A DNA stretch of 64,000 nt from Laburnicola sp. R22_1 (taxonomy: Eukaryota; Ascomycota; Dothideomycetes; Pleosporales; Didymosphaeriaceae), in the NCBI GenBank assembly GCA_014281115.1, contig JACONQ010000009.1:1798001-1862000 (forward strand), read 5' to 3'. The position numbers were made by a program, and so were the translations under genes. A model generated the notes under the pieces. It had not been told where the DNA came from. It did no database searches and saw nothing but the letters and a program-made list of their open reading frames with translations. Position 1 is the stretch's first letter. Each line of letters opens with the position of its first letter. Below, in pieces: positions 1 to 12,679 of the stretch.

Positions 1-850
1 GCCTCTTATAATATCTATAATATTCGAAAATTCTTCCCCTTTAACATACACAATACTAAGTCTTTTAAATTTAACTCTTTAATATATGCGGCAAGCCAGC
101 TTTCTAGCGTCCTAAGATTAAGTTATCTAATACCTGCGGTTAGATAGCTACTAGAGAATTTAAAACTAGTATAGATAACTAGCTAGGCAATATTAGCCAT
201 CTAGCCTACCTACTATAAGATATAGTTAAGGCAGGCCTACTAGAGGACTAGATTAATTACACTATCCTAGAGGTTATAACTAATAATCTGTTTAGGCTAT
301 ATACTATCTTTACGCGACTCTAAATCCTTAAGTGCGAGGCTATCCTTTTATATAGAGGCCTAAGCAATAATACAGCAATATTTATATAATAATAATAGCT
401 CCTTACTATTACGTTATTAGTAAGACTAGAGAATAGACTAAGATATAGTAGTAGGCGACTATTAAAGGAGAAGAGGGTGTTTCTTATACATTGCCAAAGC
501 GCGCGCGCGCAGCTATAGTAGAAGAAGCTCCTAGTAGTAGTTAAGATCTTGCGGGCGCATAAGGACAACAAGAAGTAAGGGCGGTAGCGTAATAAGAGTA
601 AGGGTGAGCGGCGGCAGGGGGAGCATAAAGGAGATAGGCGATAGCAAGGTTCTAGGGGACGGTATACGGCTCGCTAGTTGCGAGGGGAGATCTACTATAG
701 AAGAGTAATAAAATAGTTAGGTTAGTTGCTATTATAATTATAATTATTATTATTATTATTATAGTAAAAAATATTATTAAAGAAATTATTAATTATGTAA
801 CACAGTGGTTAGTTAAATAGCCGGCCCGGGATTACGTGACATTATAAATT
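1..850 (+). pseudogene. Decayed coding relic, possibly a DNA-transposase C-terminus
   Basis: Very AT-rich DNA with a local G-rich stretch at about 470-720. One plus-strand frame reads as a strongly basic, glutamine/arginine-rich tail once TAA/TAG are read as decayed CAA/CAG. Such basic, coiled-coil-like tails are common at the C-termini of fungal pogo-type transposases, but no catalytic motif lies inside the window. A less AT-rich patch at 795-850 containing CCGGCCCGGG could be the right terminus of such an element; its left end would lie outside the window. The open frame on the minus strand at 320-571 looks like a shadow. Assignment is tentative. Confidence 0.3.
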
Positions 851-859
851 GACCCCGGG

Positions 860-2270
860 AGAGAAAGACTTTATTTATATAGCTAAAGTCTAGAGAATCT
901 TATTAACTTCTTTATTGCAGCCTAGTAAACTAACAACTAGAAGTTCTTAGTTATCTTAAATAATACTACTACTATTTATATACCTTCTAATTATACCTTA
1001 ATTAGCGTAGTAAATAAAATTCTTATTTAGATCTATTACTAACTAGTCCTTATTAGCGTTCTATATAAGCTATTTATTTCTATTTATAATTTTCTCTTTA
1101 TAAGTTAGCACTACCTAATTTAGTGCCTACTTCTAGGCCTTTAGCCCTAATTTCTACTTAAGCTTAATATTAGCCTTACTTATTCTTAATATTAACCTAT
1201 AGCAAAGCCACTACTCTAAGACTATATTAGCGCCGAGTTCTAGGTAGTCTAAATACTTAGAAACGCTAGCCCTAGCTACTATATTCCCTTAAAGTTTTCT
1301 ATTACCTTAGTAATAATTACGCCTCTTAGGTTAAATAAGTTAGCGTAAGTAGCTACAAATCGCATAGAGTAGAGCTTCTTATTATCCTATAGCTTATAGT
1401 AGGTCTTGCTATTATTCTTATAGAAGAATTCCGCCTTTGCGTCTACTAAGAATAGGTTTTCTAGAATAATAGCGCTAGATAAGGACTTAATAATAAATAG
1501 CATTATTATAATAATAATCTAGCCCACCCTAATTAGGGCTTATAATATAATACTTTAAAAAGTCTTATAATTACTATTTATAGTTATTAGTTTTACGCTC
1601 TATAATTAAGGTGGCATAGATATAATCTAGAGGCCTATAGCTTTAGTAGTGCTAAGGCGAATAGTATTTAATTCTACATCTATGTTAAGTAAGGCACTTA
1701 TCTAATACTTATTAATCTAGTATATTACTTAGGGATAGTCTCTTTTTATATATTTAACCCCTAATTCTCTCTTAAGATCCTTCTTATTAGTAATAGTTAT
1801 AGTTAGTGTTGCTTTGCCAAACTATGCCTTTGTAATTAATACGTCTATACTAACTACCTAGTTTACCTATAGTAGTGCTTAAGATAAATTTAGTTTATAA
1901 GGCCTACAGTAAGTAACTACTCTATTCTTAAGCTTAACTAATATCTATTTAGAGACTTAGATTCTAGAGATAGGTACGTAGTTAGTATGCCTAGCGTCTA
2001 AGTCTTTATTAGTTACTTTCTTTTATAGTAACGCCTAGTGTCCGCAGCTAGTATAGGTCCTCTTTACTAAAAGTGTCCTTAAATATTGCCTTTTTAACTT
2101 CTAGTATATTGCTAAGTACTTCTTAGACTATTAGGCTAACTTTAGCGTTTATTACTTAGGACAGCATGTCTTTAAAACTACCTACTAGAATATTAACTAG
2201 TTTTTTTTTTGGCTGCTAAGATCTTCTTTCTTAGAGTTAGACCTAAGATATTATTAGGCCTACGCTGTCA
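860..2270 (-). pseudogene. Unassigned coding relic (possible retroelement gag/ORF1)
   Basis: On the minus strand a long frame can be followed in which most interruptions are TAA/TAG, as expected of RIP of CAA/CAG/TGG codons. The inferred protein is glutamine-rich and has no motif I can name. The general look resembles gag or ORF1 proteins of retroelements, and no reverse transcriptase motif is visible. Nothing in the stretch looks like a functional gene. Confidence 0.25.
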
Positions 2271-2346
2271 TGGATCCATAGCGGCACCTGGCTTAGAACC
2301 TAGAATAACGTTAATCCGGCGCTAGGCCCAATCTGGCCACTAGCGC

Positions 2347-2369
2347 GGCAGCACCCATAAGGTGCTGCC
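2347..2369. other. Perfect 9-bp stem hairpin in a GC-rich patch
   Basis: GGCAGCACC at 2347-2355 pairs with GGTGCTGCC at 2361-2369 around a 5-base loop (CATAA). It sits in a roughly 100-bp patch (2270-2372) that is much richer in GC than the surrounding RIPed DNA. It may be part of a terminus of an older element. No inverted partner was found. Confidence 0.4.
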
Positions 2370-2472
2370 CTTCTGCCTACCTACTTAGTATAGCAGTATT
2401 TTATATACTAGGAATTAACTTACTTTTATCCTAACTATTATGGGTCCAAACTCTTATACTATACTACTATTA

Positions 2473-3150
2473 CTTCTTCTAGAGTTCTAGCTGCGATAGA
2501 CTTACTACTAGGGTATTAGCGAATTAGAGAATTACGTATTAACGAATTAGATATCTTTTGCAATTGCGTAGTAGGCCTAGAAGTAGGGCGTAGTAGTGTG
2601 CATATAGATTAGGTTACTAATAATAATAGTGACGACGACGACACGTAGAAACTTAATAACTAAGGGCATACTCTCTCTTAGGCTTAGTTAGCAGAGAAAG
2701 ACTATAAAGAGTAGGTAGGTAGTAGGGCTAGATGTGTGAGTTAATATATATACCGCTATAGAATATTTGTAGTAAGTATGCTGCTTAAAGAGAACTTGGC
2801 CTTTCCTACTACTATATTAGTATATAGTGTTTTATAGTAATAGTAGTAATATCTAAGACAAGCTAGTAGAATAGACGTTTGTAAAAATTTAGCTAGTAAC
2901 TTTGTTATAACTTTGCCTAAGGTGTAAGATCGCACTTTACCTAAAACTACTAACCTTCTATATTACCATAGTATGGATTTCGATTATTTTCGCCTAAGTA
3001 GTAAATATAATAAGTATAGACGACTCTACGCACCTTTTTTGTCTATGCCTAGAGAATTTTATTTTAATACTCTAACTTCTTAACCTTAAACTAGAACTAT
3101 GGGCGACCTTAGGAACTTTACACTCTCTTTCGCAAAGACGTTCGCCTAAT
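2473..3150 (+). pseudogene. Unknown RIP-decayed reading frame
   Basis: A plus-strand frame of more than 200 codons remains readable if TAA/TAG are taken as decayed CAA/CAG/TGG. It includes an acidic run of four Asp near 2626-2637 and a better preserved part at about 2770-3080. I do not recognise the product. The consistent frame without obvious frameshifts suggests a gene inactivated mainly by transitions. The solo LTR at 3438 lies just downstream. Confidence 0.3.
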
Positions 3151-3437
3151 AATAGAAATAAGTAGATATGTAAGAATCTATAATAATTACTGGCGATTTG
3201 TAATTTTAATTACAATCTATTATCTTAGCTCTAAACTCTTGCGCCTAATTAGCGCTTTAAGGCCCTAATATTTAGCGTACTTAACTTTTCTAAAACTCGT
3301 CTTAGTACTTTAACACCTCTACTAATATTATTAATAATATATTTAATGTGTTAAAATTAGTAAGATAGTGTAGCAAACCCTATAAAGATTGCTAAGTTAC
3401 TATTTAGACGCTGTAGAAATCCCCTAACTACGGCCAC

Positions 3438-3694
3438 TATAACAGTTCGTGGCTGCCTCCCTGCTAGTCATTCACTATTACCTTTCCTTTCACACCCTAA
3501 TAGCGCCTTTCCTAGTTAGTGTTAGCGCGTGGTTCGCGTGGGCCTGTGCCCTATGTCGCCCACTATATAAGTAAGGGCCCCCCAGTTTTCTTCCTTATCC
3601 CCCATCTTAGTATAGTCTTAATTCAGTTATCTCTTTTAACTATACTAGCTGTCCCCGAGAGGTTTGCCCTGTAAGACCGTGTACCGCTCTTATA
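3438..3694 (+). repeat. Solo gypsy-type LTR (family G-LTR), RIPed copy
   Basis: This is 257 bp homologous to the LTRs at 49,069-49,346 and (reverse) 49,693-49,970. The family termini TGTAAC...TTACA appear here as TATAAC...TTATA, consistent with G-to-A and C-to-T change. It is flanked by the 5-bp duplication GCCAC (3433-3437 and 3695-3699), and no TGG-type primer binding site follows, so it is best read as a solo LTR. A TATA-like CACTATATAA followed by GGGCCCCC lies around 3561-3578 and is conserved in all copies, probably the promoter of the family. Confidence 0.85.
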
Positions 3695-3869
3695 GCCACT
3701 AATCTAAAAGAGACTAGAAATCTCCTACCTTCTTATATTCGAAATCTGATAGCTGTAGCTTAGGTAATTTATAGATACCTAAGAAGGTGTTGCTCCTATA
3801 GATCTGTTTTAAATTCCCGCCTCCTCTTACGCGTAATAAATAATAACGCACCTCTTTAAGGGCTTTAAA

Positions 3870-5660
3870 CCTATTTGTAAAAGCCTATGGGCCTGTTAAT
3901 AATAAAGGAGAGCTAGGCTATAATATAGAGGTCTAATATAAGGACGCTTAAGAAGAATGGGTAGAAAAGACGTTTTGACTAACTAATATAGCCAAGTTCG
4001 CGAAAGACGTATAAGCTTACTCTAATGTCTAGTTTAATGTTGTTGTAAAGTATACTAAGTCTGGCGAGCAACTAGCTAAGAAACTCTCTTGGCTTAACAC
4101 GCTAGAGGCTACATTTTAGTAGTTGCGAAACACCTATAACGTAGCTAGCGGCACTAACCTAAAAGCTTATAAGTAATTGCAATAAGCTTATAATGCTTTA
4201 TTAGATGCCTATTATTAGCGAGGCGTAGACTTAGCCATTACTAAGAAGGACTTTAAAGACATATAAACTCGCGTTTAATAGGTTACCTAAGTTAGATAAA
4301 AACTATAGGTAAAGTATAATAATGCTATTAAAGCGAATAAGAACGCTTTTATAAAGCTTTATAACCTTAAGGCTAATTATTAGTATGCTGTCCAAGACGC
4401 TTAATAGTTTAAAGAAGAATTTTAACAACTATAAGAATGTGCTTAGCAGTTTAAGTGTTGAGTGTAGATGGCTAAACAAGCTACGTACGCCGCTAAAAAC
4501 GAACTTAGGTCTCTAAGGACTTAGACGCGCTTACTATATAATATATTAAGACGCGGTTAACCTCTCCTACGTAACTAGTTTAATAAATTACTAACTTTTT
4601 ATAAGTATGGGCGTGCGCATTCTCCGCAATAAGATATCTACACCCTAAATAGTAACCCTACTCTTAACTACTATTCTACTAGTATAATATATAGTCGCTT
4701 TACGTAAACGCAACCTACTAAAAGACCCTTTTATAATAACCTTTATAACTGCTGCAACTATTATAATAAGTGTAAAGATATATATAACTAACATAACTAA
4801 TACAAAGATTAGGACTAACGCAATAACTAAGACTAGTATAATAACAACTATAAATATTAAAAGACTTAAGACCTATGTAATAAGCAACTCTTTAGCGCCT
4901 TCTATATATTAGTTAGAACTACTAGCGGCTCGCATTATAAGGCCCCGGAAATAGAGTCCTTTAGTAGTAAAGATAAGGAGAATTATAAGTGTTAGCAAAT
5001 TACTATAGTTAATAAGGCAATTAGACTCCTATTAAAGAAACACAAAGTCTGTTATATTCGCCGTTTTATTAAAGATAACGCCTAGAACCTTGTCTATCCA
5101 ATCCTAAGTTTGGTTAACACATTAGAGGATCTACTAAAGCCCTTAGATAAGACCTATATATTCTATAATTAGATTATAGAAGCTAAATAGAAGCTTTATA
5201 ATAATATATTGCAATGGAAGCATAGCGAGACGTTTACGTAGTAGCAAGGACGATTTCTCTCTATTATTAACTTGCTTTTTATAGATAAGATAGGTAAAGT
5301 TTAACATACCTAACGTCTTATAGACAGCTATCTCGCCTACTAAACTTTGTCTAGTTTAATACTAAATCAGAGCTTAATAGCCTTCCTAGCCTATACACGT
5401 TAACTCTACTAGTACAATTTAGATATTAATAGTCAACTATATTTAGGACCCAAGAAGTTAATAATATTATCTAGTAAAGATACTAGCCACAAGCGTTCCC
5501 TAAGCAACCATTCCTTAGCGCAAAAGGACAGGGCCCCCCAGGCGCTTACCTATAAATAAACAACTAAGGAACGTAATTATATAAGTAAACTAGGTCTTTA
5601 CTTTGAATATAGCAAGCCGGAACATATAACGCGCGATAAGACTACACCCTACAAAGATAA
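3870..5660 (+). pseudogene. Gypsy 1 gag relic
   Basis: The plus-strand frame reads as a long, lysine- and glutamine-rich coiled-coil protein, as expected for a retrotransposon capsid/nucleocapsid precursor. Near 5590-5640 the retroviral zinc knuckle CX2CX4HX4C is still recognisable, but most of its cysteines have been replaced (YFEYSKPEHITRDK pattern, fitting C-to-Y by G-to-A). Dozens of TAA/TAG codons interrupt the frame. The start codon cannot be fixed. Confidence 0.65.
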
Positions 5661-5939
5661 AGACTTTGTCCCTTTAAAAAATATTCCTACTTTGGCCTCC
5701 ACTATAAATGCGTACGCAGAGGATATAGAAGATAAGAATAGTAACAAATTCTAATATAAATTAACTACTAATAAGGATAAGTTAGGAAACAAGAGACTCC
5801 TAAACTAAACTATAATTAGGAGCAACAATAGTGTAAAACTTAACAAGAAATCTAGCAGACTATCTAGCGCCTAGAAGCCGCACCTAAGTATAACAGCCTT
5901 AATAAGCCTATAGTTATGCACACTATATCTACTATTGCG

Positions 5940-8900
5940 TTAGATATATCTTTTATGCTAGACGCCACCTATTAACTAGAATTTAACTATTATATTAAGC
6001 TCCCTCTGGCCTAAAAATGGCTTCGCACACTTAGCTTAGTGGATACAAAAGCCACTACCTGTTTTATTTATTAACAAGTTGTTAAATAATACTAGCTTAA
6101 AGAAATTGCTTTGGAACAACTAGTTAGCCTAGCTCTGGCTAACAGCAATCCTTATACTGAGCTTCGCACTACGGTAGAGATTATAATTAAGTATAGATTG
6201 TATACTAGCCTAGTGCTATGCTACGTTACTAAAATTAGTAAGTTTAACATATTATTAGGGATAAATTAAATGGACCACTATTCACTAATCCTCTCTTTTA
6301 GAGAAACCTATTTATTAAGCTTTAAATTGCCATATTGTCTAGTAAACTATTTAGATAGCGCGCTGCCTAAAAAGATTTATAATAAGAAACTACTAGATAG
6401 TATAACGCGTAAGAAGATAGCAAAGAGTAGAATTAACATTATTTTAGGCCGTGCAGCCGTAATAATAATCGCTAGGAATCCCAACTCTATTATTTTTATT
6501 AAGCCACACCACTAAGAACAACTAGAATTATTAGATCCTAGTGGGGAAGAATTAGATAAGGAAAGTCTGTGAGAATACATTATTGCCAACTTCTACGCTG
6601 CTTAGCACTATGCGGTATTAGATGCCAACTTTAAAAAGTATATAAGGAAACTAGAAAAGCCCGCAATTACTAGAGAAGAAATTATTAAGCTATTGCCACC
6701 ATTTCTAATTAACCTGGCTTATAGATTTAATCCTAAGGAAGCTAATAAACTACTCCCACGTTAACCTAGAGTGGACCATACCATTAATCTAAATCTAGAG
6801 GCTATAGTATCACATCCTAAGATATATAGGTTAACCTATAAGGAATATAGAGTAGTGAAGGTATATATTAACAAAATATTAGGTAAAGATTTTATTCGCC
6901 TAAGCAGCTTAACTTACGTCGCACTTATACTATATATTAAGAAACCTAGAAGGGGACTGCGGATTTGCGTCGATTACCGCGCCTTAAATAAGATAATAAA
7001 GAAGAACTAGAACGCTCTACCCTTAATTAAAGAGACTATAGCACAACTGATAAAAGCACAAATTATAAGTATTATTAATATAATAGCCGCTTTTAACACC
7101 GTACAAGTTAAGAAGGGTAATAAGAAAAAAACAGCTTTCTTAACTCGCTATGGCCTTTATAAGTACCTAGTTATGCTATTTGGGTTATATAATACCCCAG
7201 GGACCTTTTAATCTTATATTAACAACATCCTAAGAAAACATCTAAATAACTTCTATACTGCGTACCTGGACAATATACTTATCTATTCTAACAATAAGGA
7301 CAAGCATAAGACACATATCTAGACAGTAGTTAAGAAGCTTGTTAACACTAGACTGTTCTTAGACGTCTATAAGTCACAATTTAAGGTCAAACGCGTTAAG
7401 TACTTAGAACTTATCCTAACTACAGATAGTATTAAGATAGACCCCGCTAAGATTAGTACAATATAAGAATGGCAACTGCTGCGCAGCGTTAAAGACATAT
7501 AGGCCTTCCTAAAATTCGCAAACTTCTATTGCTAGTTTATCTTAAAATTTAGCCAGCTCGCATAACCACTTACAAAGCTAACTAAGAAATTAGATACTTA
7601 AACTAAAGTATTTCTATTAGTAGCTAACTCTACGGCCGCCTAAGCTTTTAAACAACTTAAATAAGCCTTTATACGCGCACCTATACTTGCCCACTTTAAC
7701 ACTAACTTAGAGACCTAGTTAGAGATAGACGCGTCTAACTTTATTACTACTATAGTCTTATCACAAGTATATAATAGCGTATTAAACCTATTACCTTTCT
7801 ATTATATAAAATAAACCCAGCTAAGTATAACTATAAGATTTATAATAAGAAGTTGCTTATAATTATACGCGCATTTAAGAAATGGCGTTTTAAGCTATTA
7901 TGCACAAAATTGCCTATTAACATCATATCAGACTACTTAGCGTTGCGCTACTTTATAACTAATAAGAGACTAAATTACTAATAAGTATAATAGGCTAAAT
8001 TTCTCTTAGAGTTTAACTTTCTTATTAGATACAGACTAGGTAACCAAGGCACTAAGCCAGACGCTTTAACTAGGCGTCCTAGCGATCTCCCTAAGGGCGC
8101 AGATAATAAACAACGTTAACACTAAGTCTAAATAATCCTTAAGCCACATTATATTGCGCCAGAAGCCTACGCTAGCGGCCACTAAGTCTATTATAGTTCT
8201 AAAGATAGTAATAGCCACAATAGCAACGCGCACACTAGCTATGCCTACACTTTACATTATGCTTATAAGAATATATTACAATTTATAGTCTATATAGCTT
8301 AGGTTCTTACTAGTAAACTTATAGACACTATTACCAACCTGGCCCTTATAATATACTTAATTAGTAAGAAGAATTATATTAGTAAGAAGTCTATAAAAGA
8401 ATTGCTAGCATTATCCTTCTTAGCACCTTTATAAGTGTAGTCGCCCAAGGCAGAAAAGAAGATAAGAATTAATCCTCCTGCTAATAATAGAAATTTAGAA
8501 AAAGACCTTATTACTAGAATTAAGGACGCGTACCCCGCTAACAAGAACCTGCAAGCCATTATAAAAGCGAAACTTAAGGGACAACGTCGCATCCTATTAT
8601 CGCTTATATATAACAAGAAACTACAAATTAAACTTAGAGACTACTAACTATAAGACAACTTATTATACGTAAAGAATAATATATACGTACTAGATAATAG
8701 ACCTCTACGCACTATAATTATTAAAGACTCTTATAATAGGTTATACGCAGACCACTCTAGTAAGCACACTATATACTACAATCTAAGTTATTAGTTTTAC
8801 TAGCCTTATATAATAATAGATATTATATAGTATATACGTAATTGTTTAATATACTATTACTCTAAGGTTAATAAAGAAGGCAAGTATAGACTTCTCCGCC

Positions 8901-10110
8901 CATTACTAATTCTAAATTAATACTAGGAGAGCATATTAATTAATTATATTACTAAACTACCAGCCTATAAAGATTATAGTCGCACCTACACTAGTATACT
9001 TATTACAATTAATCGCCTATCTAAGAAGAAGAAGTTTATTCCTATTACTAATCTTAAAGTTATAATACTAGTCCGTGCGTTCGTTAAGTATATATAGCGC
9101 AAGAAGGGATACTCTACACAAATTGTTAGTAATTATGGCGCTTAGTTTGTCTTATATTTCTAGCGTCGTCTGTGCCAACAATTAGGTACCCAGCCTAAGG
9201 TATTAACTTCCCATTATCTAGAAACTAACAGCTAGACTAAGATTATTAATGCCTAGGTAAAATAGTACCTATAAGCTTATATAAATTACTAATAAGATAA
9301 CTAGGCACTATTTCTACTAATAGCTAAGTTTGTCGCAAATAATTAGATTAGCAACTCCACTAACGTCGCCCTATTTATGGCAACTAAGGGCTACCTACTG
9401 CAATCCTTAATCCACAAACTAGTCAAATTAACAATATTACTATCCGCCCCTACTCAAGCTAACTAGCAACGCGCTAATAAGTTTGTTACTAAGTTAGAGA
9501 ATCTTTAACAGTTTTATTAAGATAATATAGCCTAGGCACAAGCAAAGTAGGTAGAATATACAAATAAGAACCATATGCCTACTCCTAAGTTACGCGTTAG
9601 TAATAAAGTTATATTAGACATAAGGTTTATTAAGACAACGCGTTCTAGCAAATTATTAGACATAAAATACTACGGACTATTCACTATTAAACGCGTTATT
9701 AACAACTCTGTATACAAAATAGACCTGCCACTAGAAATAGGACGCGTATATAATATATTCTGCCCATAGTTATTATACAAACAACCTAGCAACGCGCTAC
9801 CTAGATAGCAATTAGAACCTAAGGGCCCTATTAATATTAACGTGGACAACACCTCGAATTACACAATTAAAGCCATACTAAACTATTATATTAATAGTAA
9901 TCTCTAAGACCCATATCGCCGCAATAAGAAAGGTTTACTTTAGTACCTAGTCAAGTGGGAGGACTATCCTAAAGGTCCTAATAACCCATTATAGGAACCA
10001 TGGATACTCCTTATTAACGCCCCAGAGGTAGTAGATTAGTTTTATAGCAACAACCCACGTAAACCTACTAAATATATTAAGTTTAGGGACCTAGCGGCCT
10101 AATAAGAAGT
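5940..10110 (+). pseudogene. Gypsy 1 pol relic (PR-RT-RH-IN-chromodomain)
   Basis: In order: an aspartic protease remnant (DTKATTCFI, about 6050-6085); reverse transcriptase with RICVDYRALNK (about 6960-6990) and an active site reading YLDN instead of YLDD (about 7264); RNase H (LEIDASNF, near 7720-7745); an HHCC zinc-binding region and integrase core (about 8750-9400); an open stretch at 9575-9769; and a chromodomain (YLVKWEDYPKGPNNP, about 9940-9985). Interruptions are nearly all TAA/TAG. YLDD to YLDN needs one G-to-A change and removes a catalytic aspartate. The open frames at 6270-6515, 6771-7010 and 9575-9769 are surviving parts of this relic. Confidence 0.85.
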
Positions 10111-10541
10111 ACTAATAAATAAGATTAGTGCTATATACGTCGTTATAGTAGGGTGACACATGAAAAGCGCCTAGTAAAAAGATATCTTTTTAAAAGTTAT
10201 ATAACTAGGTGAGTTTTAATACTATGTAAATAAAAAGTATACCGTTTTAAGGAGAAGGTTTAGGGGATTTAGTATAGAAGGTTAGTAAGAGCTTAGTAAT
10301 CAGCGCTAACTAGAGGTATCCTAGTAAAGTTAAGGGAACTTTTTCTAAAAACTTTGACCCTATATAACTTTTTTTCTACGTAGATAAAATTCTATAACTT
10401 ATATATATTATAGTTTAGTCTATAAGGACTATATAACTTAATTTTTATTATAGATTTATTTATAGAAATAATAATTATAAGGAAAAAGATAAAAATTAGT
10501 TAAAATTAAACAATTAGATAGAACTAGTAAATAATATATAA

Positions 10542-11886
10542 CTAGTACTTAGTATACCATCCTTTAGTCTCTATAACGTCATTATAATGCCTAGGCAAAG
10601 ATAGTATACAATAATCTATAGCCTCCTGTGGAATTAAATCCCACTCCTCTTGTATAGCTCTTTTAAAGGCTTCTACACTAGATTTACTAGTGCCAAAGCC
10701 TAAAGAAGCCCTATTTCTTTTCCTAGCCTATCTTTTAATAGACTCCAAACGTTTTCTATAGGATTTAAGTCTGGTGAATAGGGTGGATGCCCAAAAACAA
10801 AGACTTTATTCCTAGAAAATCATCTTTTCCCCTGTGGAGTTCCGTGGATCTTCGAATTATCCTGTTGAAATTTCCAGCCTAGTTATAATTAGTATAAAGA
10901 ATAAGATTATGAAAAATATAATATATATATATATATTATATATTAAATATTAAAAGAAAAAGAAAAAGAAAAAGATAAAAGAAAAAGAAAAAGAAAAAGA
11001 AAAAGAAAAAGAAAAAGAAAAAGAAAAAGAAAAAGAAAAAAAAGAAGAAAAGGGGTACTTTACTTACCTCTTTTTAAAAGAGGTTTTAAGACAGGATTTA
11101 AACACTCCTGTGTATATCTAGTGTTGTTAAAGGTCCTAGTTTTAATAGGGTCCCTTAAAAACACTAGTTTAGAACGTCCTCCTATCCAAATATAGCCCCA
11201 GACTAAGATAGAAATATCTCGCGCTTTCAGTGAATTAGTACTAGCTCAAAAAAAGATATAAAAAAAGTAAAATGGCCCAATTATATGGAAAAACGGGCTC
11301 TATAATTCTAGAATTTAAAAGAAATTAATAACTTACTAGTTGTTCGGTTTTTGCGCTGTTTAGGCCCAATTTTCGATTTTCCCTTTTTCTTATATATTCT
11401 TGCCTATTACCATGCCCCCTTTGGATAGTAGACTCGTCAGAAAATATAACTTTAGCAAAGTTAATATTTTCTAGCTCCTTAACTATCTCTTTAGCCCAGA
11501 ATTCTCTTCTTTTAGCTCTTTCTTTAGTTAAATAGGCCTTTTTCTTAGCGACGTTAAAAGAATAGTCTTCTTCTTTTAAAACTCTCTGTAACGTTCTCTT
11601 AGTAAAGCCAAAACTATTCTCTTCTAATAGCCTCTTATTTGTCTTCTTAGGGCTTTTAGTTAAATCCCTATTAATAACTCTTTTCTCCCTAGAAGTAATC
11701 TTAGTTGCTCTCCCCTGTTTTACCCCTTTTAATAAGTTATCTCCCTTATTTTTCTTATTAATACGTCTAATAGCAGTCTTAATAGATTGTAGAGGCTTAT
11801 TAAGGGTAGTAGCAATAGTAGAATTAGAAGTATTTGCTTTTAAGTAAAGAAACTTGACGTTCGAGTTTTGACAATTTTGGCTCCAT
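10542..11886 (-). pseudogene. Tc1/mariner-type transposase, copy 1 (broken)
   Basis: A DDE transposase of the Tc1/IS630 group. The N-terminal helix-turn-helix region and the first catalytic Asp (IFSDES) lie in the open frame 11,325-11,921. The second Asp (QQDNSKIH) and the third catalytic position (SPDLNPIENVW) lie near 10,740-10,880. Compared with copy 2, two A residues are missing from a run near the start, shifting the true ATG (11,886) out of frame. One extra G after the first catalytic block restores the downstream frame that copy 2 has lost. Both copies share an in-frame TGA between the second and third catalytic motifs. Two introns are inferred (see copy 2). Confidence 0.8.
10949..11045. 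repeat. AGAAAA-type microsatellite in a transposase intron
   Basis: Roughly 95 bp of (A)AAAAG units, next to an AT dinucleotide tract (10,918-10,947). It lies inside the inferred second intron of the transposase. The corresponding CTTTTT tract at 26,758-26,875 in copy 2 differs in length and interruptions. Confidence 0.85.
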
Positions 11887-12141
11887 TCGAGGAAATACAA
11901 AAGAGAAAATTTACTAGACAAAAGATATTATATTATACTCTAATCTTAGTAATAAATCACGTGATTTAATTAACTTTTAAAATCACGTAATTATTTAACC
12001 TTAAAAAAATTCTTAATTAAGTTATATAAGTACTCCGAAATTTTGCTTACGTAATCTACACTAGGCCTAGAATAGCCAGTAAAAGCATTAGCCTAGTAGC
12101 ATACTAAATAAAAAAGTCATAACGCCTTAAAAATTACCTTA

Positions 12142-12679
12142 GAAATTATACCATAGCTTCTTTAGGTTGTATAGTCTTATATTATTCTTTTAGAGCCTCT
12201 TATAACCTTTGCCTATTCTTTTCTACTGCCTTTTAAAATATATTTAATAACCCTTATTAATATAGCTAAGTATAAGGCAGCTAAACTAGTAGAGAGCAAA
12301 CTACAAGTTAAAATTTATAGTCCTATAGTTATTATTGCTATAGAATAAACTAGCTAAGGCAATCTATTTGCTATATAACTTATATTATACTACTATATTA
12401 TTAGCAATGTTAGGACGCGTTTAACCTTTGCTATATTAATTCTAGCTATTTCTATTATTATTATCTTTTGTATTATATATGTATAGACGTGTAACTACCC
12501 GCCTAGTAGTAATAGCATTGTTAGGGCAGGAGATAGCTATATTAGATTGTGACCTTAAGGTCTTACACAAAGATTAAATATACTATATAATAATAGACTT
12601 ATATAAGAACAGAGTTGTATAAGAATAGATAAAGACTTAATCTCTAGTTATAGATTTTTATACTTTATGCGTAGATAAC
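12142..12679. other. Unassigned AT-rich DNA
   Basis: No motif or readable frame stands out. The segment continues at 13,616 on the other side of the solo LTR, as the matching ATAAC duplication shows. It may be the upstream part of repeat X copy A, but that is inference. Confidence 0.4.

Larger units (their letters stand above)
3695..10145 (+). mobile_element. Ty3/gypsy chromovirus relic 1
   Basis: The internal region of a Ty3/gypsy LTR retrotransposon runs in the order gag, protease, reverse transcriptase, RNase H, integrase, chromodomain. That order and the terminal chromodomain define chromoviruses. The whole body is AT-rich and full of TAA/TAG interruptions. No flanking LTR of its own remains: the left side meets a solo LTR with its own target duplication, and the right side is cut by the Tc1-type element at 10,146. 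The element is dead by every visible criterion. Confidence 0.85.
10146..12141 (-). mobile_element. Tc1/mariner-type element copy 1, 5' end truncated
   Basis: This copy begins with the terminal repeat TAGTAGGGTGACAC (first C changed to T) after a TA dinucleotide at 10,144-10,145. It runs nearly identically to the reverse complement of 25,686-27,684, except for indels in A-runs and in an AGAAAA-type microsatellite. Similarity stops at about 12,141, so the roughly 210 bp carrying the other terminal repeat are missing. It interrupts gypsy relic 1. In contrast to its surroundings it shows almost no RIP relative to copy 2. Confidence 0.85.

Noticed and set aside
320..571. Minus-strand frame of 83 codons
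   Set aside because: It lies opposite a basic coding-like relic, has no domain, and its Ser/Tyr/Leu-rich composition is typical of antisense readings in RIPed DNA.
3438..3694. Reading this LTR as the 5' LTR of gypsy relic 1
   Set aside because: It has its own GCCAC duplication and is not followed by a primer binding site; no second LTR flanks relic 1.
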